Source: Paenibacillus lupini (lineage in GTDB: Bacteria > Bacillota > Bacilli > Paenibacillales > Paenibacillaceae). Taken from it: a stretch of DNA of 64,000 nucleotides. Location: contig NZ_JAASRW010000004.1 in NCBI RefSeq assembly GCF_011761355.1, positions 175,866 through 239,865 on the forward strand. Reading direction: 5' to 3'. The position numbers were made by a program, and so were the translations under genes. Under the pieces are notes generated by a model, which saw only the letters and a list, made by a program, of their open reading frames with translations, was not told where the DNA came from and searched no databases. Shown here piece by piece: positions 54,619-62,775 of this stretch; position 1 is the stretch's first letter; each line of letters begins with the position of its first letter.

Positions 54619-54660
54619 CCGCTCTTTTCCGTCACTGACGGAGAGGGGCGGTTATTTTTA
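54619..54660 (+). terminator. Intrinsic terminator
   Basis: CCGCTCTTTTCCGTC (54619-54633) pairs with GACGGAGAGGGGCGG (54637-54651), followed by TTATTTTTATTTT. Confidence 0.88.
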
Positions 54661-54679
54661 TTTTCAGAGGAGGATTTGT

Positions 54680-55330
54680 ATGTACGAGGTGTCTTATGAT
54701 GAGTGGTTGAAGGAGCAAATGGTAGCTGGGAGCAGTGAACGGCAGCGGCGTCTTCGAGAGCATGGTCATGCGGAGAAACTATTTTTGGAACAGGTTTGGT
54801 GGCCGGTATTTGGACAGCTTGAGGATTTGAACGGGGAGTATGAGGTCAATGATTTTAAAGATGGTGTAAGATTTCTGGATTTTGCCTACTTGCGGCATCC
54901 GCATAAAATTGCAATAGAGATAGACGGATATGGTCCACATAACCGTGACATTGATCGACGAGGATTCGCAGATCGTTTGATGCGGCAAAACCATTTGATA
55001 CTTGATGATTGGCGGCTGCTTCGTTTTTCATTTGATGATGTGAAGGAGAGACCACGTCAGTGCCAGCAAATGATCCAGCAATTATTAGGCAAGTTATATA
55101 GTCAAGAAATACAGAAGGACATTACGCTTCAACAAAGAGAGGTAATTCGAATCGTATCTTACCAATCAAAGCCTGTATCGCCAGTTGAGATAAGTACCAT
55201 GCTAGGCATCAGCACGCAATTCGCGAGAAAACTCATGCAGGATCTGGTAAGTAAACAATATCTCATATCTGCATCTAAAGGGGAGCGCATTCGTTATTAC
55301 CGCACAGGGAAAAGAAAGCTTGCTCGGTAA
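54680..55330 (+). CDS. DUF559-like nuclease-fold protein with C-terminal winged helix
   Basis: 216 residues. Residues about 55-120 resemble the Vsr/DUF559 branch of the PD-(D/E)xK fold: an acidic residue in 'VRFLDFAYL', then 'AIEIDGYGPHNRD' and a strand 'WRLLRFSFDDV'. Residues about 150-210 form a helix-turn-helix ('VSPVEISTMLGISTQFARKLM') with a basic end. The ribosome site is GAGGAGG. A DNA-acting role is likely, but whether it cuts DNA is unknown. No methylase or other restriction gene is adjacent; a palindrome array follows directly. Confidence 0.75.
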   Translation: MYEVSYDEWLKEQMVAGSSERQRRLREHGHAEKLFLEQVWWPVFGQLEDLNGEYEVNDFKDGVRFLDFAYLRHPHKIAIEIDGYGPHNRDIDRRGFADRLMRQNHLILDDWRLLRFSFDDVKERPRQCQQMIQQLLGKLYSQEIQKDITLQQREVIRIVSYQSKPVSPVEISTMLGISTQFARKLMQDLVSKQYLISASKGERIRYYRTGKRKLAR

Positions 55331-55353
55331 GTTGATTGTCAGTTGGTATAGAG

Positions 55354-55627
55354 CTTAACAATGTCGCGCATCGTTAAGGCAGGTGAAAAGGTGGGGAAAC
55401 AGCATCTTAACGATGTCGCACATCGTTAAGCAGAGCGAATTATCCCATTTCTCCTGTAGAATGGGAAGAAAAAGACCTCTTAGCGATGCGGCACATCGTT
55501 AAGGTAGGTGCAAAAGCAGGAAAACAGCATCTTAACGATGTCGCGCATCGTTAAGCAGTATGACAAGGCTCATTTTACTCGTGAAATGGATTGAAAAGAG
55601 CCTCATAACGATACGGAATATCATGAA
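55354..55627. repeat. Palindrome array, CTTAACGATG type (five stems)
   Basis: Palindromes CTTAACGATG-N5-CATCGTTAAG or close variants start at 55354, 55406, 55479 and 55531; a degenerate fifth is at 55603. Spacings are 52, 73, 52 and 72 bp, so pairs recur at 125 bp. The linkers also repeat (GGAAACAGCAT precedes the second stem of each pair). The family recurs at 62407-62678. No gene is supported in this 435-nt gap. Confidence 0.9.
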
Positions 55628-55765
55628 GATACCCTCCCGCGAGTTTTTCGGTTAAAAATCAGCTCCTTTTAGACTATAATTGGGTCGAATTACGTCGAAT
55701 ATTTTACTTTTGGGGAACCGTTAAAGTATGATGGATACATAGAGTTTACGTGAGATTACCGTGGT

Positions 55766-56587
55766 ATGGAGGGAATTCCCATTACGAACATTATGTTGAA
55801 CGATGCAATGACGATGTTGAAATTGACAAGCCGGACTTTTTATATTCCAATCAGCAAGCTGATACCTGAATTGAGAGAAGCAGTGTCGTCTGCTTACCTC
55901 TGTATGAGAGCGATTGATGAGGTCGAGGATGACGAGAAAATGCCAGCTCCCATCAAGAAAGAACTGCTGCTTGGAGTAGCTGAGGCGATGAAATCGCCAA
56001 ACATGGAGGAAGCGCTTCACCAGTTATGGGAGCCTCACCGCGATGCGCTGCCAGAAGTAACTTTGCGAATGAACGAATGGGCGCAGCTTTGCCCCGCAGG
56101 CATCGCACCGACGGTATTCAACTATATTAGGATGATGGCCGAGCAGATGTCGGAGTGGGTTGGCACGTCGTGGAATATCCATACGGAAGAGGATTTGGAC
56201 AAATACACATACAGCGTTGCTGGTATGGTTGGCGAGATGTTGTCCGATATTTGGCGCTGGTATGACGGAACCGAGACTGACCGGGACAAAGCAGTAGCAT
56301 TTGGCCGTGGTCTGCAAGCGGTTAATATTATGCGCAACCGTGCGGAGGATCTGGAGCGTGGTGTTGACTTCTTCCCGGATGGCTGGGATTTGAAGGATAT
56401 GCTGCGTTACACTCGCCGCAACCTGAAGAAGGCAGATGAATATCTTGCTGATTTGAAAAAAGGTCCTGCGCGAAGCTTCTGCCAAATTCCATTGTCGCTT
56501 GCACATGCTACGACTAACCTTATTGCTATCGGCGGCAATAAACTGACTCGGGATGCCGTGCTGAAGATCGTCAGCAAGATCAAGTAA
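55766..56587 (+). CDS. Squalene/phytoene synthase-family protein
   Basis: 273 residues, all-helical prenyl synthase fold. The first aspartate motif is intact ('AIDEVEDDE', D51 to D55). The second, normally DxxxD, reads 'NIMRNRAEDLERG', with Asn in place of the first Asp (about residue 191). Length and single-gene context resemble YisP of Bacillus subtilis, a farnesyl-diphosphate phosphatase, more than true squalene synthases, which also come with hpnCDE partners. Start 55766 has no good site; the best purine block lies inside the first codons. Function as synthase or phosphatase is open. Confidence 0.8.
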   Translation: MEGIPITNIMLNDAMTMLKLTSRTFYIPISKLIPELREAVSSAYLCMRAIDEVEDDEKMPAPIKKELLLGVAEAMKSPNMEEALHQLWEPHRDALPEVTLRMNEWAQLCPAGIAPTVFNYIRMMAEQMSEWVGTSWNIHTEEDLDKYTYSVAGMVGEMLSDIWRWYDGTETDRDKAVAFGRGLQAVNIMRNRAEDLERGVDFFPDGWDLKDMLRYTRRNLKKADEYLADLKKGPARSFCQIPLSLAHATTNLIAIGGNKLTRDAVLKIVSKIK

Positions 56588-56602
56588 CCTTATAAAAAGA
56601 AA

Positions 56603-56640
56603 GTGCCCCACAGCATCGGGCTGTGGGGCTAAGTATTTAT
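56603..56640 (+). terminator. Hairpin after the prenyl synthase-like gene
   Basis: GCCCCACAG (56605-56613) pairs with CTGTGGGGC (56620-56628); the T-tract behind is weak. Confidence 0.65.
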
Positions 56641-56746
56641 ATTATTAAAAGGGGGGTTGAGACCTATTATAGGCGATGTTCATTAAAGAAAGATGAACAT
56701 TAGATTGCGAATATGTTACAAATATTAACCAAACGATTCCAGTTGC

Positions 56747-57459
56747 CTAAATTAGTCTATGCCCGCCATCCACATGAAGGACGGTTCCTGTAACAAAAGT
56801 ATTCTGAATTAGATACAATACGCTTTGAGCGGCATCGGATGCAGAGCCAACACGTTTCACCGGAAGCTTATCGGCAATCGTATCGTAAAATTGCTCGCGG
56901 GCATCCAGCGACATCTTGCTGCGAGATGGAGTATCGATAATACCAGGCGAAACCACGTTAACGCGAATTGGAGCTAGCTCAAGGGCAAGCGTCTGTCCGA
57001 GATTCGAAATGGCGGCATTCACCGCACCAAGCGCCGCGGAACCAACCATCTTTTTATAAGCGACCACTCCAGAAAACAAAGTAATTGATCCGTTTGCGGT
57101 CAACTGTGAAGCTCCATATTTGGCCGCATAATATTGCCCCCAGAACTTATTCTCAAACAATTGGCGGGATGCCTCAGAGTCTGTCTCCAGAAACTTACCT
57201 CCCGATGTCTCCGCTGCGCTGATTACCAAATGATTATAGCTTCCGATCTCCTCGAAAAACCCTCTCACTTGTTCTTCATCCGTCGTATTCAGTACATGAA
57301 TGGAAACAGAACCATTTAACTGTTCTTTAGCTGCCTGCAGCTTTGCCTTTGAGCGACTTGCGATGACCACATCAGCGCCTTGTTCAAGAGCTTGCCGTGC
57401 CGTTTCCAGTCCAATTCCCGAGCTCCCTCCAATAATAACAACCTTTGATTATGCAGCAT
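56747..57459 (-). pseudogene. SDR-family oxidoreductase, frameshifted near the N-terminus
   Basis: From 57370 downward the frame encodes the main part of a short-chain dehydrogenase: 'NHLVISAAETSGG', catalytic serine region 'ITLFSGVVAYKK', and C-terminal 'VTGTVLHVDGGHRLI'. The cofactor motif 'VVIIGGSSGIG' is present upstream in that same frame but is preceded by an in-frame stop. The natural start ATG 57459, with GGGAGGA upstream, is in another frame ('MLHNQ'). Losing one A in the CAAAGG at about 57441-57447 explains it. Without the shift no start exists before the glycine motif. It may also be a sequencing error in the short A run. Confidence 0.75.
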
Positions 57460-57612
57460 ACCGATTCCTCCCAAGTGGAAATGATTTGAAACTAATCTTT
57501 CGATGAGCAAAGCATAGCTTCAATAATTCCATTTGGGAAGTAGTGTTATTTTATTCATATAGTTTCCGAAAAGTAAGTTTTGACTGACAATGCGGCATAC
57601 ACGGTGCTGAAA

Positions 57613-57954
57613 TTATTTTCCTTGCAGGGTAAGTCCAAACCTTTTCAGCTCTATAAAAATACTTTCCAACTGCCTGCCTCGCTCAGTTATCATATATTCC
57701 ACTCTTGGAGGAACCTCCGGATATACGGTTCGTTTAACGATGCCCTGTGCCTCCAGTTCTTTAAGCCTTAGCGACAGCGTCTTGGGGCTGATGCCCTCCA
57801 TTCCTTTCAGAAGATCGCTGAAACGCAAGGTTCCTTCCAGCAGCAGATCACGGACAATAAGAAACGTCCATTTTGTACCGATGATGTCTAGTGTGGCTTC
57901 AATCGGGCAGGGCTCACCGGGAGTCCCTTTATTTAATACAATCGGTTCTAGCAT
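57613..57954 (-). CDS. HxlR-family transcriptional regulator
   Basis: 113 residues from ATG 57954 (AAGGA 10 nt upstream); longer in-frame starts at 57993 and 58047 are possible. The HxlR winged helix has 'CPIEATLDIIGTKWTFLIVRDL' with its N-terminal cysteine, and 'ISPKTLSLRLKELEAQGIVKR' as recognition region. Such proteins often sense quinones, aldehydes or redox stress through the cysteine. The SDR gene lies downstream on the same strand, a common partner. Confidence 0.85.
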   Translation of the reverse strand: MLEPIVLNKGTPGEPCPIEATLDIIGTKWTFLIVRDLLLEGTLRFSDLLKGMEGISPKTLSLRLKELEAQGIVKRTVYPEVPPRVEYMITERGRQLESIFIELKRFGLTLQGK

Positions 57955-58098
57955 GCTGAAACCATCCTTTTCTGACCCTTTTATTTCTCTCATAGTAGCA
58001 TCATAATAGGCTGCTGTGTAGGCGTACATGTCCAAGCCAATTACCAATCCCTGAATACGATAAAAGGCAAGTATTCTCTAGTAAAAGGGGGAGTGGAC

Positions 58099-58362
58099 AT
58101 GGGCTTTAAAGGTAAAGGTGTGCTGGAAAACCAGGTCTATTCGAATCGGGTTGTTCGATCGGAATTCGATAAGAACTGGAAGACAGTCATTACGAGAAGC
58201 GGGTATGTCGTCTATATTGCACAAAGAAACCATGCTCAAGTGACGGTGCTGCTGACTACAGGGGCGAGAAAGCTGATTACCTTTAACAAGGGCGGCAAAG
58301 TCATCGTAGGCTCAGGCGGCATCAGTCATTACAGCAAACCGCATTTGGCACAGGATATTTAA
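58099..58362 (+). CDS. Small protein of unknown function
   Basis: 87 residues from ATG 58099 (GGGGGAG 6 nt upstream). Basic, beta-prone, with tyrosine-rich strands 'SGYVVYIAQRNH' and a Gly-rich C-terminal half. No signal peptide, no recognised family. A strong terminator follows, so it is a single-gene unit. Confidence 0.65.
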   Translation: MGFKGKGVLENQVYSNRVVRSEFDKNWKTVITRSGYVVYIAQRNHAQVTVLLTTGARKLITFNKGGKVIVGSGGISHYSKPHLAQDI

Positions 58363-58370
58363 ACTGCTCG

Positions 58371-58440
58371 GCCTCCTGGAGCCGATTGGAAGGGCCAGGT
58401 ATGGCCAAGCCATACGGTATCCAAGAGGAGGCTTTTTATA
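58371..58440 (+). terminator. Long terminator hairpin
   Basis: GCCTCCTGGA (58372-58381) pairs with TCC(AA)GAGGAGGC near 58421-58433, with an inner GTATGGC/GCCATAC stem, followed by TTTTTATAG. Confidence 0.8.
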
Positions 58441-58486
58441 GTAAGATGTGGTTGTTAGCAATCGGATGCAGGGAGAGGAAGTAACC

Positions 58487-58951
58487 ATGAACGATTTGAT
58501 GAAAACATTACTTGCGCAGGAAGAAGAGCTGCAGTTCGACTCATTTACGCATGATGATGCACTGCAATTAGGAAATATCGTCGTGCAGCATGCGAAGGAT
58601 GTTATTGGCAAAGGGATCGCCGTACATATCGAGAACGATGAGCATCCGCTCTATACCCATTACATGGCGGGTACTTCAAAGGAAAATATTTATTGGGTGA
58701 ATACGAAGAAAAATGTTGTGAACCATTTTGGCCACAGCTCTTTATATGTTGGTGAGATGTTCCGTGATCAAGGGACAACTTTCCCGGAAAGCTCCGGTCT
58801 TCCACTGTCGGAATACCAAGGGGAAGGCGGCTCGTTCCCGATTGTTGTCCGCGGCCAAGGAAAGATCGGCACTATTACGGTATCCGGTCTAACTGGTGAG
58901 GAAGATCATCAAGCGGCGGTTGACGGGATCCGTAAGTTTTTGGTGAAATAA
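58487..58951 (+). CDS. UPF0303 / GlcG-HbpS-like protein
   Basis: 154 residues matching the UPF0303 family within the GlcG/HbpS-like heme-degrading-domain fold: 'DALQLGNIVVQHAK', 'KKNVVNHFGHSS' and 'GSFPIVVRGQGKIGTITVSGL'. The start 58487 follows GGAGAGGAAG. Family function is not settled; a cytoplasmic cofactor-binding role is possible. Confidence 0.85.
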   Translation: MNDLMKTLLAQEEELQFDSFTHDDALQLGNIVVQHAKDVIGKGIAVHIENDEHPLYTHYMAGTSKENIYWVNTKKNVVNHFGHSSLYVGEMFRDQGTTFPESSGLPLSEYQGEGGSFPIVVRGQGKIGTITVSGLTGEEDHQAAVDGIRKFLVK

Positions 58952-58971
58952 ATACATAATTACGCAAAGAA

Positions 58972-59015
58972 CAAACACCTCCGATTCAGCATCTTGAATA
59001 CTGGGGTGTTTTTTC
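58972..59015 (+). terminator. Intrinsic terminator
   Basis: AACACCTC pairs with GGGGTGTT (59003-59010) with an inner GATTCA/TTGAAT stem, followed by TTTT. Confidence 0.82.
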
Positions 59016-59037
59016 ATTCGTTATTTGGAGGCTGCCG

Positions 59038-59727
59038 ATGAGGATAAAGGCGATATTTCTCGACTTTTATGGAACGCTAGTGCATGAGGATGACGATATT
59101 TTGCCTCCGATCTACGAGGAGATTCGTCAAAGCTCTTCCGTTGATTGCGACGCTCGGGAGATCGGTCAATACTGGTGGAAGTCGCTCTCCAGCTTGTTTT
59201 CCGTCAGCTATGGGGATGCTTTCAAAAGTCAGAGGGAACTTGGACTACAGTCGCTTACTGAGACTATTGAATATTTCCAATCTGGCAGTTCGGCAAAGCA
59301 GCTTATCGGGCAGCAGTTTGAGCATTGGATGAGGCCCGAGTTATATGAGGATACGCTCTCGTTCCTCACGACTTTCAGCCATCTCCCGATTTTTATTTTA
59401 TCTAATATCGATACAGCTGATATTGCAGCTGCGGCTGCTTTTCACGGCATTGAGGTCACAGATGTTCTGACGAGTGAAGACGTACGGGCTTATAAGCCTC
59501 GCCCGGAGTTATTCCTTGAAGCTATGAGAAGATGCGGCTTAAAGCCGGAGGAGATCGTACATATCGGTGACTCTTATGTAAGTGATGTTGGCGGTGCAAA
59601 TAAGCTAGGCATTAATACGATTTGGTTGAATCGGCTGCATAAGCGGCAGCCACAAGGGGCGAAGCCGGACTTTATTTGTCATGATTTAACAGAGGCAGAG
59701 CAGTGGATGCTTCAGGCTATGGAATAG
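59038..59727 (+). CDS. HAD-superfamily hydrolase
   Basis: 229 residues with the four HAD motifs: 'FLDFYGTLV' (nucleophile Asp near residue 9), 'FILSNID', the lysine in 'VRAYKPRPELF', and 'HIGDSYVSDVGGA'. A helical cap domain sits between motifs I and II. Likely a small phosphatase. It is followed after 29 nt by the MEKHLA gene. Confidence 0.88.
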   Translation: MRIKAIFLDFYGTLVHEDDDILPPIYEEIRQSSSVDCDAREIGQYWWKSLSSLFSVSYGDAFKSQRELGLQSLTETIEYFQSGSSAKQLIGQQFEHWMRPELYEDTLSFLTTFSHLPIFILSNIDTADIAAAAAFHGIEVTDVLTSEDVRAYKPRPELFLEAMRRCGLKPEEIVHIGDSYVSDVGGANKLGINTIWLNRLHKRQPQGAKPDFICHDLTEAEQWMLQAME

Positions 59728-59756
59728 AACAAAGGATAACAGCAAGGAGGGCTACA

Positions 59757-60230
59757 ATGATGAACAGACCACTTTCAGGGATAGGAGCAACCTACGAGCA
59801 CAATAAGCTGCTCCTGGACAGCTTTCGCAGATGGACAGGCCAAGATTTGGTGCATGTAGAATTGGATACAGAGAAGGGCTTAGAGGAGCAGCTTTTTAAC
59901 GCTTCACGGGTTATTTTATCGCACGGTACAGAGAAGGATCCGGTATTGAATTACGGCAACCGAATGGCGCTGGAGCTTTGGGAGATGGACTGGGAGCAAA
60001 TGACGAGCACACCGTCCCGTTTAACAGCTGAGCCTATGGAGCGGGCGGAGCGTGAGCGGTTTTTCACGCAAGTTACAGCGAATGGTTATGTCGACAATTA
60101 CACTGGCATTCGGATCTCCAGCACAGGGCGGCGTTTCTATATCGTCAATGCAACCGTTTGGAATTTGGTAGATGAGGACGGAGTCTATCGTGGGCAAGCG
60201 GCAACCTTCCAAGATTACCGGAACCTATAA
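59757..60230 (+). CDS. MEKHLA-domain protein
   Basis: 157 residues. The MEKHLA domain, a PAS-like sensor module first noted in plant HD-ZIP III proteins, shows 'PVLNYGNRMALELWEMDWEQ', 'TPSRLTAEPMERAERE' and 'RRFYIVNATVWNLVDEDG'. AAGGAGG precedes ATG 59757. Likely binds a small ligand; function unknown. Probably cotranscribed with the HAD gene. Confidence 0.85.
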   Translation: MMNRPLSGIGATYEHNKLLLDSFRRWTGQDLVHVELDTEKGLEEQLFNASRVILSHGTEKDPVLNYGNRMALELWEMDWEQMTSTPSRLTAEPMERAERERFFTQVTANGYVDNYTGIRISSTGRRFYIVNATVWNLVDEDGVYRGQAATFQDYRNL

Positions 60231-60320
60231 GGGGTTCTACAAAAGTTAGAACTGCACGGGCAGCAATAGTCTTGATACGATAAAGGCGTTCCATACTTTA
60301 TTTAAAGGAATGGTGCCTTT

Positions 60321-60752
60321 ATGTTGATTCGGATACCATGGTACAGATTTATCAAATATTTTTCTGCCAAGCTGTTTGGCGTTGGAGTTGGACTGCTTGT
60401 TTTTCTGCTGATTTTTTCAGGTTTTCATTTGGAGCAATGTACAGGCAAACAATTGATTATTCCTTTTTGTTTTTTTTATGGGTATGGGCTTCTATTCTCC
60501 CTCTTAGCTGATTATTTATCAGGCACAGTGCGGCATTCACGCAGTTTTAGTGCGCTGGTGCTATATATTCTGGGCGGCTTTTTTCCTTTTCTTATAGGAG
60601 GGCCGGGACTCATTATGATTGCAGGTGTAATTGGAGCTTTTATGTCATTAATCGTCTTAATAGCCTCATATCTTATTGAAGAGCATTGGCCATATTCGGG
60701 GATTGGTGCTGCTCTATTGTTACTTCTCTATCTTGGATTGCTTTTAAGTTGA
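60321..60752 (+). CDS. Four-helix membrane protein of unknown function, tandem copy 1
   Basis: 143 residues with four hydrophobic segments (about 15-37, 48-65, 75-115 in two helices, 125-142). Very few charged residues. Paralogous to the next gene, sharing 'KLFGVGVGLLVF' and 'FYGYGLLFSLLADYL'. The start ATG lies at the end of a small hairpin (AAAGGC with GCCTTT) that could mask the AAAGGA ribosome site. Confidence 0.75.
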   Translation: MLIRIPWYRFIKYFSAKLFGVGVGLLVFLLIFSGFHLEQCTGKQLIIPFCFFYGYGLLFSLLADYLSGTVRHSRSFSALVLYILGGFFPFLIGGPGLIMIAGVIGAFMSLIVLIASYLIEEHWPYSGIGAALLLLLYLGLLLS

Positions 60753-60766
60753 AAAGGGATGAATTT

Positions 60767-61222
60767 ATGCCGCAATCGATATCATGGCGTTGGCTAATTG
60801 AATATGTGTCTTCCAAGCTGTTTGGTGTAGGAGTAGGGCTGCTTGTCTTTTACTTTATGTTCATGGGCTTCAATCCGGAGGTATGGTCAGCAATTAGCAG
60901 GGAGTTGATCGGTTATCCGGTCTGGACCTTTTTCTATGGATATGCTTTGTTATTTTCTATCTTGGCTGATTATTTGGCACGCTTAACGAGGCGAGGACGT
61001 AGCTTCTTTCTGCCGGTATTTTACTTGATGGGAGGCTTTGTTCCGTTTTTCTGGTGGGATGCTACAGTTATTGTGATTGCTGGCTCGGTTGGGGCATTCA
61101 TGTCGATGATCGTGTTTGGAGCTTCTTTTCTTATCCGCAGACATTGGCCTTTCTCAGGAATCGGAGCGGGGCTGCTGCTATTGCTTCATATTGTCTTGAT
61201 TGTAAGCTATCGAGCGGTGTAG
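60767..61222 (+). CDS. Four-helix membrane protein of unknown function, tandem copy 2
   Basis: 151 residues, paralogue of the preceding gene and 14 nt downstream. It shares the conserved 'KLFGVGVGLLVF', 'FFYGYALLFSILADYLA' and the C-terminal 'HWPFSGIGAGLLLLL'. AAAAGGGAT precedes ATG 60767. No family I recognise; probably integral membrane, perhaps forming a heterodimer with copy 1. Confidence 0.75.
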   Translation: MPQSISWRWLIEYVSSKLFGVGVGLLVFYFMFMGFNPEVWSAISRELIGYPVWTFFYGYALLFSILADYLARLTRRGRSFFLPVFYLMGGFVPFFWWDATVIVIAGSVGAFMSMIVFGASFLIRRHWPFSGIGAGLLLLLHIVLIVSYRAV

Positions 61223-61272
61223 GCTAGAATAGATGAAGAACTCAATTATGGACAAAGGACGTGTATAGTCGA

Positions 61273-61680
61273 ATGGCAAAGCTGACACCTTACTTTTATT
61301 CGGAAGATGCCAAGGCACAAGCGGGATTTTATATGCAGGCGCTTGGTGGTGAGATCATTGATCAAATGACCTACGGACAAGCTCCGGGCACGGATGAATC
61401 GATGAAGGACAGGATCATACATATGGTTTTCAAAGCCGCAGGTGTTACCTTCTACATTGCCGATACGATGCACGAGCCTCCGGGACGCAGCACCAGCTAT
61501 GATTTGAACCTGGAGTTCAAGGCGGACGAAGAAGCGCAGCAGGCATTTGCTAATCTGTCTGAAGGCGGGCGTGTTATTATGCCGCTTGAGAAGCAATTCT
61601 GGGGTACGTTGTTTGGCCGGTTGGAAGATCAATTCGGCATCAAATGGCAGATCAGCACAGAGCCGAAGGCACAGGTTTAA
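61273..61680 (+). CDS. VOC-family protein, PhnB type
   Basis: 135 residues of the PhnB-like branch of the glyoxalase/VOC superfamily: 'LTPYFYSEDAKAQAGFYMQALGG', 'MVFKAAGVTFYIAD' and 'FWGTLFGRLEDQFGIKWQIS'. ATG 61273 is preferred over GTG 61261, which stands too close to AAAGGA. Its function is unknown; members bind metals or small ligands. Confidence 0.83.
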   Translation: MAKLTPYFYSEDAKAQAGFYMQALGGEIIDQMTYGQAPGTDESMKDRIIHMVFKAAGVTFYIADTMHEPPGRSTSYDLNLEFKADEEAQQAFANLSEGGRVIMPLEKQFWGTLFGRLEDQFGIKWQISTEPKAQV

Positions 61681-61689
61681 TAAAATAGT

Positions 61690-61736
61690 GACTATTCGCA
61701 GCTCCTGCTGACAGGAGAGGATATAGGTAGTCTTTT
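61690..61736 (+). terminator. Intrinsic terminator
   Basis: GACTA (61690-61694) pairs with TAGTC before a T run; an inner CTCCTG/CAGGAG hairpin sits inside. Confidence 0.8.
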
Positions 61737-61770
61737 TTACAATAACTGATTTGAAGGGGGAAACAGCATT

Positions 61771-62379
61771 ATGAATATTCAAATGGTGGATACGACGAAC
61801 AAAGTGGTTGCGTTTACATTCGACGATGGTCCAAATCCGACTTATACTCCGCAATTGCTTGAGATTTTTGCTGAAGCCGGCGGTAAGGCGACCTTCTATA
61901 TGATCGGCGAGCAGATGGCTGCCCATCCGGAGACTGCTAGGCTTGTTCATGAAGAAGGGCATGAGATCGGTAATCATACGTATACACATCCAAATATGAC
62001 AGAGCTGTCTGATGAAGAAATCTTAAGCGAGTTGTCCCGTACGGAGGAGCTTATCAAGCAAGTGACAGGTTCGCGTGCTGCCACAATGCGGCTTCCTTAT
62101 TTGGCAGGTGACGAGAGAGTTCATGCCCTTCTAGTTCGGGAAGGCTATCCAGCACTAGGGGCATTAAACATGGATGCGAAGGACTGGGACATGCCTGGCG
62201 TCCAGCATATTCTCGACCATACGCGTGACACCGTCCGTAATGGAAGTGTGCTGATCTTCCACGACGGTTACGGCGACCGTTCACAGTCAGTGGAGGCGGT
62301 ACGTGTACTCACGAAGGAGCTGACAGCAAAAGGTTATCGGTTAGTGACGGTGAGTGAACTGCTTCGTATGGGGGAGTAA
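61771..62379 (+). CDS. Polysaccharide deacetylase (NodB domain)
   Basis: 202 residues, a bare NodB domain without signal peptide. Motif 1 'FTFDDGPNP' (catalytic Asp-Asp), motif 2 'HEIGNHTYTHPNM' (metal His x2), motif 3 'RLPYLAGDER' and the histidine motif 'LIFHDGYGD' are complete except that motif 3 has L for F in RxPY. Removes acetyl groups from a glycan such as chitooligosaccharide or peptidoglycan. GGGGGAA site before the ATG. Confidence 0.9.
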   Translation: MNIQMVDTTNKVVAFTFDDGPNPTYTPQLLEIFAEAGGKATFYMIGEQMAAHPETARLVHEEGHEIGNHTYTHPNMTELSDEEILSELSRTEELIKQVTGSRAATMRLPYLAGDERVHALLVREGYPALGALNMDAKDWDMPGVQHILDHTRDTVRNGSVLIFHDGYGDRSQSVEAVRVLTKELTAKGYRLVTVSELLRMGE

Positions 62380-62406
62380 GTTTATACTTGCGAAGACAAT
62401 TGGTGG

Positions 62407-62678
62407 CTTAACGATGCGGCATTGTTAAGCTAGTTAAATTGGCTCCATTCATCACCCTTAATGATGTGCGACATCATTAAGGCGTAAAAACTCGGGAGAT
62501 TGACCGGTTTGGGGCAGTTTAGAGGTAGCTTAACGATGCGTGACATCGTTAAGCGTGCTAAATTGGCTTCATTCATCGCTCTTAAAGATGCACGACATCG
62601 TTAAGGGTGTGAAAAACCGGGAGAATGGATGGTTTGCCGCAGTTTGGAGGTAGCTTAACGATGCGCGGCATCGTTAAG
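62407..62678. repeat. Palindrome array, CTTAACGATG type (five stems)
   Basis: Stems start at 62407, 62457, 62529, 62581 and 62654 (spacings 50, 72, 52, 73 bp). They are variants of CTTAACGATG-N5-CATCGTTAAG; the stem at 62457 reads CTTAATGATG/CATCATTAAG, a matched change on both arms. Linkers are repeated too (TTTRGAGGTAGCTTAACG, AATTGGCTYCATTCATC). The 396-nt gap has no gene. Confidence 0.92.
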
Positions 62679-62726
62679 GGGGTAAACTCCCGGTGAATGA
62701 AGCTTTTGGCAGATGCCCTGCAAAAC

Positions 62727-62772
62727 AAAAAGCCATGACCCGCTGCAATCGCAGCAGGTCATGGCTTTTTTT
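62727..62772. terminator. Bidirectional terminator
   Basis: AAAAGCCATGACC pairs with GGTCATGGCTTTT through an inner CTGC/GCAG stem, A and T runs outside. It separates the NodB gene from the convergent M15 gene. Confidence 0.93.
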
Positions 62773-62775
62773 ATT

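Noticed and set aside
54680-55330. Restriction-modification system
   Set aside because: No methyltransferase or specificity gene is adjacent; a nuclease fold alone does not support this.
61246-61989. 247-codon minus-strand frame over the VOC and NodB genes
   Set aside because: It covers parts of two supported genes and a terminator on the other strand, and shows no recognisable domain.
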